64,000 bases of DNA from Nodosilinea sp. P-1105 (GCF_012911975.1 NZ_SMDQ01000022.1:1-64000); one strand, 5' to 3'. Positions 6,988 to 15,866 are shown, counted from the first letter of the stretch. Notes: generated by a model from the sequence alone, not told the origin. Program-made: numbers and translations.

Positions 6988-9294
6988 GTGATTCAGTGCT
7001 TTAACCCGACCTGCCAGGCGGTGGCCACTGGTTTGACCAGTCGTTGTCACGTCTGTGGAACTCCGCTGCTATACCGGTTTTTGCTGGCGGTGGGGGCCGA
7101 TGTGACGCGGGCGAAACTCGGTAGCCTGATAGCTGGTCGCTACCAAGTTTTATCTGACCAGATTTGGCTCGATATCCAACCCTATGGGTCAGTCCCTACT
7201 CTCGATCAAATTCCGCCATTTCTACTGCCCTATTTGCGGCTTTCGGAATTAGCTCAGCACATGCCTCGGCCTTATGCTTATCTCGCCTCTGACGAGAGTG
7301 GCATGCCCAATCCAGTGTTGCTGCTGGATGCGGCACCCCTGGGGGTAGCGGTAGACGATCGCGACCAGATCAAGCCTTACCTGCTGCCTTCCCTGGCGGA
7401 GCGGTGGTCTCAAGGGACCGCCCTGCAACAACTGCATTGGCTGCGCCAAGTGGCGGCCCTATGGACGCCCCTCAACCAGGAACAGGTGGCGGCGACGCTG
7501 CTGGATCTAGACCAACTACGGGTGGATCAGGCGGTGTTGCGATTAACCACGCTCACCGCTGACAGCGATCGCCCCAAGGCCGCAACCCTAACCCAACTAG
7601 GGCAACGGTGGCAGGCCTTGGTCCCCACTGCCCAACCCGAATCGAGGGCTTATTTAGACTGGGTCACCCAGGCCTTGATCCAGGGGGCTATTTCCGCTGG
7701 CACCGAACTAGCAGCTGAGGTCGATCAAGCGATTCAAACCTTGGGGCAGGGGTTGAAGGTGGCCATAGACTGGGTGGCCTACACTGACCAAGGCCCAGCC
7801 CGCGATCGCAACGAAGATGCCTGTTACCCCGAGGCCCAAGTCCAGCAGCAGGTGCTCGCGGGCACGTCCGGCTCCCATGCCCTACCCCTGTTACTCGTCT
7901 GTGATGGCATTGGCGGCCATGAGCAGGGCAAGGTAGCCTCAGAAATGGCCATTCAACGCCTGAGGGAAGAGCTCCTGCCCCTAGGGGAACAGCCCAACCT
8001 CAGTCCAGATATGGTCAGCCAACGGTTCAAGCAGGCGTTGGCCTCAGTCAATGATGCGATCGTCAACCGCAACAATCATGAGCAGCGATCGGCCCGGGCT
8101 CGCATGGGGACAACCGTCGTTGCGGCTCTGGTGCATTTTCCCTATGTCTCCATTGCCCATTTGGGCGATAGTCGAGCTTATCGCATCAGCCCTGATACCT
8201 GTACCCAAATCACCCTGGATGATGATGTGGCCTCCCGAGAAGCCCATCTTGGTTATGCCCTTTACTCTGAAGCGGTACACATGCCTGGGGGCGGTGCATT
8301 GATCCAGGCTCTGGGGATTAGCGACTCAGGCTATCTTTACCCCACCGTGCAACACTTGCTGATTGACGATCCCAGCGTCCTGCTACTGTGCTCAGACGGG
8401 CTATGCGATTACGATCGCGTCGACGCGCTATGGCGCCATACCATCCAGCCTTTGACCAGGGGCCATGGTCCGATTCAGTCCGTCGCCCAAACCTTAATTC
8501 ATGACGCTAACCGACTGAATGGCCACGATAATGTCACCGTCGGGCTGATGCGTTTTATCCCCCAATCTGCCCCACTGCCCACCTTGCCAGGGGCCAGATT
8601 GCGAGCTGCTGGGGCAGGCCGAACCGCCAACTCAGCGATCGCAGTAACGGCCCAGCCCACCGCTGTGCCCACCGCAATTGGAGACCCTACGCCCCCCCCT
8701 CCTAAGCGCTTGCCCTGGGTTACCCTGGGACTAGTCAGCCTTGCCGCTTTACTGACCGCCGGAAGTGCGGCCTGGTTCTACCACCAGCGACAACCCGCAC
8801 CAGCCGCTCTCCGACCTGTAACCCTGTCTTGGCCGTTGGCCAGCCTTGCCGGGGATGAGCTACCGGCAAACGCTATGGCCATCACCGCTGACGTGGCAGT
8901 GGGCTCATTTTGGCAGATTGGATCAGGCCTTGCCCCAGCGGATACCAGCAACCCTCTGCGGTTGACAGCAGCGGTGAATCAGGCCGAAATGGATAACGGG
9001 CGGGTGGTAGCTACCGGCAGTATTGTCAACGTTACCAGTCGGCAAACCACCGCTGACGGCCGCCGCTGGGTGCGGCTACAGGTGTGTTCCATTCCATCTG
9101 GGGCATCTTTAGACCGAGTCCCTACCGAATCTGGTTTACCTCCGGCGGCGGATCTATCTCCGGCTGCTACAGACTTGGAACAGCAGTTGGCGTCACCAGG
9201 GCAACAGGGCTGGGCTAGGGTTAGCCACCTCTACCGCACCGCTTCTGCCCTGGAATCCGTTACTCTGGCCCAGGGGGAAGCCTGTAGGTTTTAG
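6988..9294 (+). CDS. PP2C-type protein phosphatase with N-terminal zinc ribbon, kinase-like remnant and C-terminal membrane anchor
   Basis: The product is 768 aa from a GTG start preceded by GAGGGA; no ATG fits. A four-Cys ribbon (C4, C9, C20, C23) is followed by GRYQVL, the arrangement seen at the N terminus of cyanobacterial Ser/Thr kinases. Residues about 50-250 show a weak kinase-like outline (LQQLHWLRQVAALW..., then DLDQLRV...LRLTTL) with no HRD, DFG or VAIK lysine. The PP2C domain runs from about 265 to 520: DQGPARDRNEDA, CDGIGGHEQGK (metal Asp306), GTTVVAALV, AHLGDSRAYRI, LLLCSDGLCDYD, GHDNVTVGLM. One membrane helix lies at about 577-598, then about 170 aa with an SH3-like look. The metal Asp residues are kept, so it should be active. 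The CHAT-FHA gene starts 43 bp downstream. Confidence 0.9.
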   Translation: MIQCFNPTCQAVATGLTSRCHVCGTPLLYRFLLAVGADVTRAKLGSLIAGRYQVLSDQIWLDIQPYGSVPTLDQIPPFLLPYLRLSELAQHMPRPYAYLASDESGMPNPVLLLDAAPLGVAVDDRDQIKPYLLPSLAERWSQGTALQQLHWLRQVAALWTPLNQEQVAATLLDLDQLRVDQAVLRLTTLTADSDRPKAATLTQLGQRWQALVPTAQPESRAYLDWVTQALIQGAISAGTELAAEVDQAIQTLGQGLKVAIDWVAYTDQGPARDRNEDACYPEAQVQQQVLAGTSGSHALPLLLVCDGIGGHEQGKVASEMAIQRLREELLPLGEQPNLSPDMVSQRFKQALASVNDAIVNRNNHEQRSARARMGTTVVAALVHFPYVSIAHLGDSRAYRISPDTCTQITLDDDVASREAHLGYALYSEAVHMPGGGALIQALGISDSGYLYPTVQHLLIDDPSVLLLCSDGLCDYDRVDALWRHTIQPLTRGHGPIQSVAQTLIHDANRLNGHDNVTVGLMRFIPQSAPLPTLPGARLRAAGAGRTANSAIAVTAQPTAVPTAIGDPTPPPPKRLPWVTLGLVSLAALLTAGSAAWFYHQRQPAPAALRPVTLSWPLASLAGDELPANAMAITADVAVGSFWQIGSGLAPADTSNPLRLTAAVNQAEMDNGRVVATGSIVNVTSRQTTADGRRWVRLQVCSIPSGASLDRVPTESGLPPAADLSPAATDLEQQLASPGQQGWARVSHLYRTASALESVTLAQGEACRF

Positions 9295-9337
9295 CCAATC
9301 TGCCTCCCTTGCTAGGCTTAGTCTTGATCACTGTCTT

Positions 9338-10954
9338 ATGTTTTCGTCTAACTCCCTGACCTTATGCCTAGCTGTGGAACGCCTTTCGGGGTCGAGTGCT
9401 AATCACTACGCCATTTGGGTATTAGACAGCCCTTTTCCCGGTGGGGCGGCCCACCACGATCGCCTCTGGGACGAGACAATGGCCCAGCTTTGGAGTAGTT
9501 GGCAGCAGTTTTTCTCCCTGCGGGAACTGCCCTGCGTCCCCCATGTACCTTCCGCCTTTGTGCCCCAGTTTCACCTAGATGATCTGCTGAACCAGGTGTC
9601 TCCGCCCTCCTCTCAAGCGGGGGGCTACACGGGGCGGTTGATGCAGGGACTGGGCATTAGCCTATGGGAATGGCTATTTGATGGCCCGATTCGTCACACC
9701 CTCGATCGCAGTCAAGGGATTGCCATTGGTCAAAATCGGCCGTTGAAGCTGCGGTTAGACATTCGCGCCCCAGAGCTGATTAGCTTGCCCTGGGAAATTA
9801 TGCAGCCCCAGCCTGGACGCCCGGCCCTGGCCCTGGGACCGCAGATTTTGTTAAGTCGCACCACTGATGCTGTGGATCCTCTACCCCTGAGCGAATTGGA
9901 TACATCCCTACGGATTTTGCTGGTGTTGGGGCAAGATAGCAGTAGCACCGGGCCTGGGGGTGAGCTCCAGTTAGCCCAAGAGGCGGCAGTACTCAAAGAC
10001 TTACTAGAACTGAGTGCCTCTCGCCTGACCCCTCGGCTGGGTAGCCCAGCCCCCTGCCAAGTGCAAACCTTAGTGGAACCAGATCCCAAAACCCTGGTCA
10101 CCACCTTGGAAACGGGGGGATTTAACGTCTTTTTTTACAGCGGGCACGGGGTGCCAGCCCCCGATGGCGGTCTACTGTTTTTGCAATCAGGGGTAACCCT
10201 CAGCGGCATTGAACTGGCCCAGGCACTCTCCCGTAATGGCATTCGTTTAGCTGTTTTTAACACGTGCTGGGGGGCTCAACCTGACCAACAGGGACAAGGG
10301 GTGATTCCTCGCAGTAGCTTAGCTGAGGTGTTGCTCCACCACGGGGTGCCAGCGGTACTCGCCATGCGTGACTCGATTGCTGACGAAGAGGCCCTGAGCT
10401 TCATTCAGGTCTTGGCCCAGGGATTAGCCGAACGGCAGCCCATCGACCAAGCAATGGCTCGGACCCGGCAGCACCTGCTGACAGTGTATCGGTTTAACCA
10501 TGCCGCCTGGACGTTGCCCGTGCTTTATCTGCATCCTCAGTTTAATGGGCACTTGTTGCGTCTACCGGCCCAGGAGGTGACCCAGATTCCAGGGCATGAC
10601 CTGCCCCCAGCGGAAGTGGCGGTGTTGCGATCGGTAGAGCCCCCCCACCGATTAGGCCGCTTGTGTGGTGGCCTAATGCGGGTCGGGCGGCTGCCCGACA
10701 ATGACTTGGTTATTTTGGAACCTTGGGTCTCGGGGCAGCATGCCGAAATCTTTTGCCGAAATCTGACTGGCCCTGATGGTCACGAGCCCTGCTATTACCT
10801 GCGGGATATTTCCCGCAATGGGTCCCATTATTTTGATGGCCACACGTGGCAGCATATCCATCGTCAGGAGGTGCCCCTGGCCCTGGGGACTTTGGTACGA
10901 TTCGGAAGTCTGGAAGGTCAGTTGATGGAATTTACCCTGGAGGGTAATGCTTAG
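9338..10954 (+). CDS. CHAT-domain (caspase-like) protease fused to an FHA domain
   Basis: The protein is 538 aa. After an N-terminal helical region, a CHAT domain (about 130-410) shows the clan-CD dyad: FFYSGHG with His270 and AVFNTCWG with Cys310, plus VPAVLAMRDSIADEEA. The C-terminal FHA domain (about 430-535) has the phosphothreonine-reading pattern VGRLPDNDLV, SGQHAEIF and ISRNGSHY. No signal peptide is visible. The likely role is proteolysis controlled by recognition of a phosphothreonine partner. It lies 43 bp after the PP2C gene on the same strand and is probably co-transcribed, giving a phosphatase/phospho-reader/protease set. Substrates are unknown. Confidence 0.9.
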   Translation: MFSSNSLTLCLAVERLSGSSANHYAIWVLDSPFPGGAAHHDRLWDETMAQLWSSWQQFFSLRELPCVPHVPSAFVPQFHLDDLLNQVSPPSSQAGGYTGRLMQGLGISLWEWLFDGPIRHTLDRSQGIAIGQNRPLKLRLDIRAPELISLPWEIMQPQPGRPALALGPQILLSRTTDAVDPLPLSELDTSLRILLVLGQDSSSTGPGGELQLAQEAAVLKDLLELSASRLTPRLGSPAPCQVQTLVEPDPKTLVTTLETGGFNVFFYSGHGVPAPDGGLLFLQSGVTLSGIELAQALSRNGIRLAVFNTCWGAQPDQQGQGVIPRSSLAEVLLHHGVPAVLAMRDSIADEEALSFIQVLAQGLAERQPIDQAMARTRQHLLTVYRFNHAAWTLPVLYLHPQFNGHLLRLPAQEVTQIPGHDLPPAEVAVLRSVEPPHRLGRLCGGLMRVGRLPDNDLVILEPWVSGQHAEIFCRNLTGPDGHEPCYYLRDISRNGSHYFDGHTWQHIHRQEVPLALGTLVRFGSLEGQLMEFTLEGNA

Positions 10955-11077
10955 TTGCCAAGGCTGTGCTACGTAATTGTACTGAATCGTGCCTGGCTTA
11001 CGGAATTGTAGCAAGTTATGCTGTAGCGTCTATTATCAACCTGATTACCATCCAGTGCATCGTTCATAGATAATCCC

Positions 11078-11701
11078 ATGACTCAGCCATCCTCGCCTTC
11101 TAACCTCCCCTCTACCCCTGCGAATCGTCCTATGGCCGCTGATCACGATTTTGTCTCCCATCTGTTCACCCCTGATGCGCCTTACCCTTGGGATCACGAT
11201 AGTCCCGAGGCCGAGGCGTATCTCGCATCCCTCGATACCGCCGCCGATGAGTTGCTGAATCATCCCACCATTGATGCCACCCTCCGGGCTGGATGGTCCA
11301 CCTGGTCTGAGCAGGTCGAAGCTCAATGGCATGCTGATGCAACCTCGTCATCTACGCCACTGCTGGCTCGCCTTAACCAGCAGTTCCAAGAGCGGGTGCC
11401 CGCCACCCTGCTGCAAACGATCGCCACAACAGCCAGTCACCTCGCCCGCAGTGGTCGTCCCTTGATTGAGCAATTGGTTGGCTGTGTGAACGAGGCCTTA
11501 CCGGGGTGGGAAAGCGATGACCTGGCGGTGTTAGCCCGTCCGCTGGCCTATTCTTTGCGGGATGGTCGCAGTGAAATTCTGGCCCTCAACCTCCGCTCCA
11601 TTTCCCAGGCCGACTGGAATGCCCTTTCCGACATTGAGCAAGCCCGATTAAGCTTAGCGATCGCCTCTGTTGCCCTGAAGGCGGCTGAACAGGAGAATTA
11701 A
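11078..11701 (+). CDS. Conserved hypothetical protein, 207 aa
   Basis: I do not recognise the family. The first 35 residues are Ser/Pro-rich and disordered. The rest is predominantly helical (LASLDTAADELLNH, LLARLNQQFQERVPATLL) and ends in LEQARLSLAIASVALKAAE-like helices. There is no membrane segment, signal peptide or catalytic motif. It follows the CHAT-FHA gene by 123 bp on the same strand, so it could be a partner in that module, but the spacing also allows its own promoter. Its codon use resembles its neighbours. Confidence 0.75.
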   Translation: MTQPSSPSNLPSTPANRPMAADHDFVSHLFTPDAPYPWDHDSPEAEAYLASLDTAADELLNHPTIDATLRAGWSTWSEQVEAQWHADATSSSTPLLARLNQQFQERVPATLLQTIATTASHLARSGRPLIEQLVGCVNEALPGWESDDLAVLARPLAYSLRDGRSEILALNLRSISQADWNALSDIEQARLSLAIASVALKAAEQEN

Positions 11702-11949
11702 CCAAGATCGGCATGTTTAACCATAATCAATCTATTCTAGCCAAGGTCTTGAGTAGGGGTCTAGCTGGTCTGGCCATGGCTCTTTTCTAACCCCCCTGAC
11801 TCAGTCTGTTGCCAGCGCAAACCTCTACAATTCGCTGTGTCGTTGGCTACACAGAACCAGCTTTTCTATAAAGATCTGATCATGCCCCCCTGACATCCCC
11901 TGGATGGCACAGCAATGATGGATAGTAATGTCCCTTTTTGATCACGCCT

Positions 11950-13155
11950 ATGGCCTCTTCTATGCCCGTTTGGTTTTATCGGCAGCAGGCTCGCTACGAC
12001 TATCGGCGGGCCTTGGTCCAACTGAGAAAAGGTAACTTGGATCAGGCCCTAGACTCCTTGTCCAGAGCCCTGGACCACTATCCCTACCCGGCTCAGATTC
12101 ATGTTGAATTAGGGATTGTCCATTGGCAGAGAGGACAGATTGAAGCGGCGATCGCGGCCTTTAGTGAGGCGATCGCCCTTGACCCCACCCAGGTTAGAGC
12201 CTACGGTAACCGAGGGCTGCTGCACTCACTGCAGGGGCAAGTGGCCGCCGCCCTAGCCGATTGGCAGCAAGCCCTAGAGCATCAACCGGGTCACGCCCTG
12301 ATTCACTATAATCGAGGGCTGTTATATCTCCAGCAGCAAGACTATGCTGCAGCCCTGGCTGATTTCGATCAGGCCATTGCCACTGACCCCAACCAGGCCG
12401 AAGCTTACCTGCATCGGGGCAATGTCTATGACCAGTTAGGACGCCAGACGGAAGCTGTCCGAGATTGGGAACTGGCCCTGTGCAACGACCTTAACCTAGA
12501 GCAGGCCAGGCTGAAGTTGAACCAGATACTGCAAGCAAGCGGCGATCGCGCCTTGGCCGAAAAGCTGCAAGTCGCTTTGGATCTAGACCAAATTACGGTG
12601 GTGGCCCGGCAGCAAGCCAGTGAACTCACCGTCGAACTCTCCCGCCCTGTAGGGGTAGGGATCAACTATTTTGCGCTGCCCGATCAGATCCGACAGGTAT
12701 TGATCAGCTGGCAGCCCCTGAACTTGAGAACATTTCAGCTCATCGCTCGGGTTAGTGGCGCTGATCAACGCCCTGGGGTGGTGGAATGGCAAGGGCGATA
12801 CCCTGTGTTTCAGGGACAGTCCTGCCCTTCAGCCCAGTGGTATCGGGTGCTGCTCACGGCCTTTGTGATCTTTCCACCCCTGGGAATTCCGGCCTTGGTT
12901 TACGCCATCAACCTGAAGCAAGCCTACCAACGGGGGGACTACCTGACGGCTGTGCAAGCCTCGAAAACCATCAAGGCCCTATGCCGTGCCGGTGGGGCCA
13001 TTTCCCTAACCTTAGTTACCCTGGTGGCAGGCTACTGGGGATACCAGCAGCTCCATGACTCCAGGGTTAAAGACTTGCCCTCCCAGGCTCAACTCAACCC
13101 TTCCCCTACAGGCCCTGCTGCTAAACAACCGCCTCTGAGTGAGCCTGATGATTAG
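11950..13155 (+). CDS. TPR protein with C-terminal CD225/dispanin-like membrane domain
   Basis: The start was taken at ATG 11950 (401 aa); the frame is open from a TTG at 11938. Residues about 15-185 form five TPRs (ALDSLSRALDHYP, AIAAFSEAIALDPTQVRAYGNRG, ALADFDQAIATDPNQAEAYLHRG). About 185-280 is a soluble spacer. The C-terminal part holds two hydrophobic helices joined by a polar loop, with PPLGIPALVYAINLKQAYQ, RGDYLTAVQASKTIKALC and a second helix to GYWGYQQL. The P-x-x-I/A...GD...A..S...K layout is that of the CD225/dispanin family. A Pro/Ser tail follows. The role is unknown; a TPR platform anchored at a membrane is the simplest reading. The 3' end overlaps the convergent phosphoribosyltransferase by 35 bp. 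Confidence 0.82.
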   Translation: MASSMPVWFYRQQARYDYRRALVQLRKGNLDQALDSLSRALDHYPYPAQIHVELGIVHWQRGQIEAAIAAFSEAIALDPTQVRAYGNRGLLHSLQGQVAAALADWQQALEHQPGHALIHYNRGLLYLQQQDYAAALADFDQAIATDPNQAEAYLHRGNVYDQLGRQTEAVRDWELALCNDLNLEQARLKLNQILQASGDRALAEKLQVALDLDQITVVARQQASELTVELSRPVGVGINYFALPDQIRQVLISWQPLNLRTFQLIARVSGADQRPGVVEWQGRYPVFQGQSCPSAQWYRVLLTAFVIFPPLGIPALVYAINLKQAYQRGDYLTAVQASKTIKALCRAGGAISLTLVTLVAGYWGYQQLHDSRVKDLPSQAQLNPSPTGPAAKQPPLSEPDD

Positions 13156-13651
13156 CTACCAGGGTTGGTAAGTCCATGGTTTCGTACTTTTCAAAGGGTT
13201 GATGAATCCAGGGATTGTCGGGCAAATACACCACATGGTAGTCAGGCTTGATAATGGAATCAGCCTTGTACCACAGCACTGCGGTGCGGATCTCGTCGAT
13301 ACTAAAACCATACTTATGCTTGAGCCAGCCAATCGAGCGTTCCAGGCTGTGGCCTGAATCGACCAAATCATCCACCAGTAAGACTTGGCTGCCTAAACCC
13401 AAAGCCGTCATACTGAGGTCACGGGAAAAGGTAATGGTCCCCCGGGTGCGCCCATCGGCCCCCCCATAGGAGGCGGTGGACAAAATGGCCAACGGCACGT
13501 CAAATAGACGGCATAAAACATCCCCAACTCGCAACCCCCCTTTGGCCAGACAAACAATCTGGTTAAACTCCCAACCCGATTCGTAAATCTGGATGGCAAG
13601 CTTTTCAATATCTTGGTGGTATTCGTCCCAGCTTACATAAAAATCAGCCAT
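13121..13651 (-). CDS. Phosphoribosyltransferase (PRTase type I, cyanobacterial)
   Basis: The protein is 176 aa. The PRPP-binding motif VLLVDDLVDSGHSL sits near residues 90-103, after the hydrophobic strand QIVCLAKGGLRVGDVLCRLF typical of type I PRTases. The opening MADFYVSWDEYHQDIEKLA resembles xanthine/hypoxanthine-guanine PRTases, so purine salvage is likely. The exact base is not deducible. Its last 35 bp overlap the end of the convergent TPR-CD225 gene, in an antisense arrangement. Confidence 0.85.
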   Translation of the reverse strand: MADFYVSWDEYHQDIEKLAIQIYESGWEFNQIVCLAKGGLRVGDVLCRLFDVPLAILSTASYGGADGRTRGTITFSRDLSMTALGLGSQVLLVDDLVDSGHSLERSIGWLKHKYGFSIDEIRTAVLWYKADSIIKPDYHVVYLPDNPWIHQPFEKYETMDLPTLVANHQAHSEAVV

Positions 13652-13772
13652 AGTCCCGCCCTATGCAACCAACTAAACTATAAAACCTACCCGTAGAATG
13701 CCAGATATGGTTGATGGGGAAATCATACACTGAGCCCGTCCTTTGAGTTGTTGACCACCGAACCCTTAATTT

Positions 13773-15197
13773 ATGGCCGCAAACTTTTCTGATTCAGTCA
13801 CGGCTGCCGACCGTCCTAAGCCGTTTTCCCTGTTGGGCAAGCTGGCTTTTGGGGCCGGGGATATTGGCCCAGGTATGACCGCTAACCTGCTGGCCTTTTC
13901 CTTCCTGATTTTCTTAACCACGGCGGCTGGCCTTAGCCCAGCCATTGCAGGGTCAGTACTGGCGATTGGCCGAATTTGGGATGCGATCAATGACCCGTTT
14001 ATTGGTTATCTGAGCGATCGCACCCAAACCCGCTGGGGTCGTCGCTACCCCTGGATGGTGCTGGGGGCCATACCGTTTGGCATTAGTTTTTTCTTGATGT
14101 GGGTGGTACCCGCCTGGGATAGCGAAATGGCCCGGTTTGCATACTATGTGGTGATCTCGCTGCTGTTCCAGGTGTTTTATACCGTCATTAACCTACCCTA
14201 TGCGACGTTGACCGCTGAACTGAGCAAAGATTATGACGAACGGACTGAACTCACCGCCTTCCGTCTGGCATCATCCTTGTTTGGGGCAATTTCGGCCCTG
14301 GCATTGGGGCTGCTGATTACCCAGGTGATTGATGATGTGCAGCGACAGTATTGGATCCTGGGGGGCGTTGTCAGCCTTTTAGCGGTGATCCCCTTGTTGC
14401 TATGTGTGGCCGGGACATACCCCTATGCGGTGCAGCGGGAGGCTTTACAACCTACTACCAGTAGTAGCGACACAGACTTAACCCTGTTTCAGCAGATCAA
14501 AATTGTGTTTAGCAATCGGGCCTTCCTGTTTGTGGTTGGCCTTTATCTGTTTGCCTGGCTGGCCCTGCAAATGACCGCCAGTATTATTCCCTTTTATGCC
14601 ACCTTTTGGATGGGGTTAGACAACTACTTTCTAGCGGCACTGCTGGTGCAGGGAACAGCGATCATCATGATGTATTTTGTCAACCGCCTCAGCCGCCGCC
14701 TGGGCAAGCAAGAAATTTTTTATATCGGTATTGGCACCTGGGTAATTGCTCAGATTGCCCTATTCTTTATTCAGCCAGGGCAGGTGGCCGCCCTGTACTT
14801 ACTATGTGCAGTGGTCAGTTTTGGGGTGGCCACCGCCTACGTGGTGCCCTGGGCCATGTTGCCCGATGTGATCGAACTGGATGAACTGCAAACTGGCCAG
14901 CGGCGAGAAGGGGTGTTTTATGCCTTTATGACCCTGTTGCAAAAGGTGGGCCTGGGCCTGGGGTTGCTCCTGGTGAGTTTGGCGCTGCAGTTTTCTGGGT
15001 TTGAGTCTGGGGCCACTGAGCAACCAGATTCGGCCCTATTGACGATTCGGATTTTTATTAGTCTTGTGCCTATGGTGCTGCTGCTGTTGGCGATGCTTCT
15101 GGCTAAGTATTACCCGATTGATCGCCAGGCTCACGAAGCCATGCTGCTGCAACTGGCAGAGCGCCACCGCATAGAGGACCAGGAACGTTCGGACTAG
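13773..15197 (+). CDS. MFS transporter of the glycoside-pentoside-hexuronide:cation symporter family
   Basis: The 474-aa protein has about 12 predicted membrane helices. The opening KLAFGAGDIGPGMTANLLAFSFLIFLT and the loop DPFIGYLSDRTQTRWGRRYPWM are GPH-family signatures (MelB/YicJ-like), and PDVIELDELQTGQRREGVFYA is the conserved C-half motif. GPH carriers usually move sugars or glycosides with H+ or Na+. In cyanobacteria the substrate is usually unknown, and nothing nearby (no glycosidase) points to one. It is divergent from the PRTase gene by about 120 bp and ends before a hairpin at 15265. Confidence 0.9.
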   Translation: MAANFSDSVTAADRPKPFSLLGKLAFGAGDIGPGMTANLLAFSFLIFLTTAAGLSPAIAGSVLAIGRIWDAINDPFIGYLSDRTQTRWGRRYPWMVLGAIPFGISFFLMWVVPAWDSEMARFAYYVVISLLFQVFYTVINLPYATLTAELSKDYDERTELTAFRLASSLFGAISALALGLLITQVIDDVQRQYWILGGVVSLLAVIPLLLCVAGTYPYAVQREALQPTTSSSDTDLTLFQQIKIVFSNRAFLFVVGLYLFAWLALQMTASIIPFYATFWMGLDNYFLAALLVQGTAIIMMYFVNRLSRRLGKQEIFYIGIGTWVIAQIALFFIQPGQVAALYLLCAVVSFGVATAYVVPWAMLPDVIELDELQTGQRREGVFYAFMTLLQKVGLGLGLLLVSLALQFSGFESGATEQPDSALLTIRIFISLVPMVLLLLAMLLAKYYPIDRQAHEAMLLQLAERHRIEDQERSD

Positions 15198-15264
15198 TTG
15201 GACTTGACCCCCAAAGCAGCCCCCTGGGATCTTGGCATGCTGCATCGGAGAGCTAGGACTTAGG

Positions 15265-15305
15265 GACCCCGTTCACTCCCGCCATTGTCGGCCGCGAACG
15301 GGGTC
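15265..15305. terminator. Hairpin between convergent MFS and HCP genes
   Basis: GACCCCGTTC (15265-15274) pairs perfectly with GAACGGGGTC (15296-15305) around a 21-nt loop. It lies between the two convergent stops at 15197 and 15339, so it can terminate both. Confidence 0.6.
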
Positions 15306-15338
15306 GGTATGCACTGAACCGCAATAATGCGACTACCC

Positions 15339-15866
15339 TTAGAGACTGTTGGTTTTGCCGGTTTCAGCCTGGGAAGGCGGGTTGCTGACCTGGCTATAGC
15401 CCATTTGGGTGGCGGCTTCCCGCAGCAGAGTAATCTGTTCTTGGAACTCGATCCCTTCGATTAACGACAACATGGTTTTGACATCGGCAGACGCCTTATA
15501 GCCCTTGGGTAGATCGACGACGCGATCGCCCATGGCTTCGGCCCACACGTACCACACCAACAGCTGATTGTTAGGGCTAAGACCGCCATAGCGCTTTGAC
15601 AAAGGCGCATCTTTGCGAGCCACAATGGCGCGCATCGCTTCCAACTGGTCATCCTTGGACAGGGCAAACAGTTCCTCCGCCAAAGGTCGCGCCAGGTCGG
15701 GATCCGCAGCACTGGGCGCAGCTGGGGTAATTGAATCGCCCATGTCCTCATAAACGTAGTACAACAGCGCCAACTTGTCATCTACGCTGAGGGCGTTATA
15801 GCGCTCAAATAGCTGCTGGGTCGATTGATTGGTAATTTGGGTTGTGCTGATTGTAGAAGCAGCCAT
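15339..15866 (-). CDS. Helical carotenoid protein (OCP N-terminal-domain family)
   Basis: The product is 175 aa from ATG 15866; the frame extends upstream to 15923 with residues unlike the family. It consists only of the all-helical carotenoid-binding domain of orange carotenoid protein, without the NTF2-like C-terminal half. Anchors seen are LSVDDKLALLYYVYEDMG, ITPAAPSAAD, YGGLSPNNQLLVWYVWAEAMG, LPKGYKASADVKTMLSLIEGIEFQEQITLLREA. Relative to OCP, the Trp41 equivalent is Tyr36, while Tyr39 (Tyr44) and Trp105 (Trp110) are kept. HCPs bind keto-carotenoids and act as singlet-oxygen quenchers or carotenoid carriers. No OCP, CTDH or FRP gene is next to it. The HCP subclade cannot be fixed by eye. 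Confidence 0.9.
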   Translation of the reverse strand: MAASTISTTQITNQSTQQLFERYNALSVDDKLALLYYVYEDMGDSITPAAPSAADPDLARPLAEELFALSKDDQLEAMRAIVARKDAPLSKRYGGLSPNNQLLVWYVWAEAMGDRVVDLPKGYKASADVKTMLSLIEGIEFQEQITLLREAATQMGYSQVSNPPSQAETGKTNSL

